Assembly (NCBI GenBank): GCA_023231425.1
Contig: JALNVI010000067.1
Location: forward strand, 1 to 15,602
DNA: 15,602 nucleotides
Reading direction: 5' to 3'
Origin: Desulforhopalus sp.
GTDB lineage: Bacteria; Desulfobacterota; Desulfobulbia; Desulfobulbales; Desulfocapsaceae
Notes under the pieces: model-generated
Database searches by the model: none
The model's input: only the letters and a program-made list of their open reading frames with translations
Told to the model about the DNA's origin: nothing
Position numbers and translations under genes: made by a program
Shown here: piece after piece, positions 13,972 to 15,602 of the stretch
Layout: each line of letters begins with the position of its first letter
Position numbering within the stretch: position 1 is the stretch's first letter

Positions 13972-15602
13972 TTACAGTCCCGTCGCTTTCCCGCCGAGGT
14001 AGCGTTCCGCTTCCAAAAGAAAATTTTTCAGCGTCTCTGGATGTTTCGCACTCACCAGCAGCCCCTCTTTCGCTACTGTCATATCCAGCAGTTCCCGATC
14101 CTCCACAAGATCTATCTTGTTAAAGAGCTTCAACACAGGTATTGAACCAAGGTCAAGCTGCTGCAGAATATCCTCTACCACCTGCATGTGTTCCCTGTAC
14201 AGGGAGTTTGAGACATCAACCACATGCACCAGCAGGTCAGCCTCCTGCAATTCTTCCAGCGTTGCCATGAAAGCCTGCATCAAGTCTGCGGGCAAATGAC
14301 GGATAAAGCCCACGGTATCAGTGAGAATTACCTCCATTTCGGTGGGAAAACGCATCCGGCGGCTGGTGGGGTCAAGAGTGGCAAAAAGCTGATCTTCCGT
14401 ATATATATTACTATTTGTCAAAGTATTGAGCAAAGTGGATTTGCCAGCGTTGGTATAGCCTACGAGGGAAAGCACCGGAAGGTCGCGTTTACGCCTCTGT
14501 CCCCGGCGGCGATAACGCTCACGGCTCACCTGTTTGAGGTCATGGGCAAGACGGGCCAGGCGGTCATTAATACGACGGCGATCAATCTCCAGCCTGGTTT
14601 CCCCCGGTCCCCTTGCGCCAATCCCGCCGGTGAGACGGGAAAGAGCATCGTCACGGCTCGACAGACGAGGCAGCATATATTTTAGTTGTGCCATCTCCAC
14701 CTGCAGTTTTCCTTCTCGACTGGTGGCGCGCCGGGCAAAGATATCAAGGATAAGCTGAGTGCGGTCAATAACCCGCATATCTGTAAAATCGGTAATTGAA
14801 CGAATCTGAGAGGGGTTAAGTTCCTCATCAAAGATCAGGAGGTTGGCGTCAAGCTGAAGGGCAAGAATCATTATTTCGGCCAGCTTTCCCTTCCCGAGAA
14901 TAAGCCGGGGATTGATCTTCCTGCGTCGCTGCAGCACCTGATCCAGTACCTCAACCTCCGCCGAACTCGCCAGTTCAGCCAGCTCAGTGAGCGATTCTTC
15001 CGCGTGCAGCCGTGCCTCTGTGGAGACAGAGACGAGAATCGCACGGTCTCCGTCGCTCTCCACCCTCCGAGACTTGCTCACACGACTGAATTCCCCCTCA
15101 AGGGCAGCGATCAGTTCCCCCGCAGAATCTTTCTGCTGTGCCGGATGTACCGGTTTAAGAAAACTCCACCCCCTGCCCTCTTCAACTTCAGGCAGCAGAT
15201 GAACGGTGTACAGCAGGCGGGGCAAACCGTCTTTTTCCACTTCAAGCATGGAGAGCAGATCAAGCCGGAGAAAGAGCAGATCCATCAGATCTTCTTCGCT
15301 GATCGCCTCTCCTCCAAGATGGGTATGAACAAGGCGCAGTCCACGCAGGCGGCCACCTGCTGCACGGATATTTCCAAGTGACGGAATAACTATATGCGCA
15401 TAGTCCCCGACAATCAACATCTCCACCTTGCCGGCACGGTTGATCAACAGCCCGAGCTGGCGGTTCAATTCAAAACTCAACTCGGCCAGTGTCCTCGCCA
15501 TCTCCGGACTTATAATCTGTTCGCGCCCGCTTTTTCTTCCGGCAAGCCGCTCCAGTGCTTTAATCTGGCTGGTCTTCAGCCCGTTAAGATTTCCTTCAAT
15601 CA
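13972..15602 (-). CDS. hflX: GTPase HflX, N-terminally extended; 5' end outside the window
   Basis: HflX is a ribosome-associated GTPase that binds the 50S subunit and can split stalled or stressed 70S ribosomes. Numbering from the internal ATG at 15501: an N-terminal extension (about 1-140) with GLRLVHTHLGGE and LLFLRLDLLSM, the HflX domain with LILGKGKLAEI and GGIGARGPGETRLE (292-305), then the G domain with G1 GYTNAGKST (348-356), G3 DTVGF (395-399) and G4 NKID (461-464). The frame stays open upstream of 15501 to the window edge and encodes GLKTSQIKALERLAGRKSG, which matches the start region of long HflX proteins. The gene is therefore partial and the ATG at 15501 is not the real start. 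It converges with the PilZ gene; the stop is TAA at 13972-13974. Confidence 0.95.
   Translation of the reverse strand, partial: IEGNLNGLKTSQIKALERLAGRKSGREQIISPEMARTLAELSFELNRQLGLLINRAGKVEMLIVGDYAHIVIPSLGNIRAAGGRLRGLRLVHTHLGGEAISEEDLMDLLFLRLDLLSMLEVEKDGLPRLLYTVHLLPEVEEGRGWSFLKPVHPAQQKDSAGELIAALEGEFSRVSKSRRVESDGDRAILVSVSTEARLHAEESLTELAELASSAEVEVLDQVLQRRRKINPRLILGKGKLAEIMILALQLDANLLIFDEELNPSQIRSITDFTDMRVIDRTQLILDIFARRATSREGKLQVEMAQLKYMLPRLSSRDDALSRLTGGIGARGPGETRLEIDRRRINDRLARLAHDLKQVSRERYRRRGQRRKRDLPVLSLVGYTNAGKSTLLNTLTNSNIYTEDQLFATLDPTSRRMRFPTEMEVILTDTVGFIRHLPADLMQAFMATLEELQEADLLVHVVDVSNSLYREHMQVVEDILQQLDLGSIPVLKLFNKIDLVEDRELLDMTVAKEGLLVSAKHPETLKNFLLEAERYLGGKATGL

Overview
The window looks like a chromosomal segment of a menaquinone-using anaerobe. 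Desulfobacterota, perhaps the Desulfobulbales side, is my best guess. That placement is inferred from three things: the gene content (futalosine-pathway menaquinone operon, HflX with a long N-terminal extension, PilZ protein with a zinc ribbon), the protein sequences, and the moderate GC. No rRNA marker is present. There is no phage, plasmid or CRISPR content. The accessory material is a family of short dispersed repeats.

Left part (1-8983, all on the minus strand; read right to left). An RpoD-family sigma factor gene (8983-7658) ends in an intrinsic terminator. A tightly packed operon follows: mqnE, mqnC, an aminofutalosine-deaminase-like amidohydrolase (mqnX type, broken by a one-base frameshift), mqnA, ubiX, ubiA (mqnP type), a secreted DUF3108 protein, and purC. 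From mqnA onward the genes overlap as TAATG or ATGA, which suggests translational coupling. MqnA makes 3-enolpyruvylbenzoate from chorismate. MqnE joins it to SAM to give aminofutalosine, the MqnX-type enzyme deaminates that, and MqnC makes the cyclic intermediate. The UbiA- and UbiX-type proteins serve prenylation and the later decarboxylation. MqnD, futalosine hydrolase (MqnB) and a UbiD-type decarboxylase are not in the window. The first segment of the operon is unusual: the mqnE start codon directly follows the U-tract of the sigma-gene terminator and has no visible Shine-Dalgarno sequence.

Middle (8984-13661). A gene-poor stretch of about 1 kb holds the sigma-gene leader (a hairpin plus U-tract that could act as an attenuator), a degenerate repeat copy, and the malQ promoter and leader. 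Three plus-strand genes follow: malQ (4-alpha-glucanotransferase), fba (class II fructose-bisphosphate aldolase) and a zinc-ribbon PilZ protein with an intact c-di-GMP motif.

Repeats. Four copies of one element with terminal inverted repeats (GGGWACCTTGAA at the ends) lie in the gaps around malQ, fba and the PilZ gene (about 9393, 11546, 11782 and 13680). They range from about 75 to 256 bp and look like a MITE-like family with internal deletions. One copy carries a large near-perfect hairpin with 31-base arms. This family is the part of the window most likely to be undescribed.

Right end. hflX (minus strand) runs off the window; its 5' end is not included.
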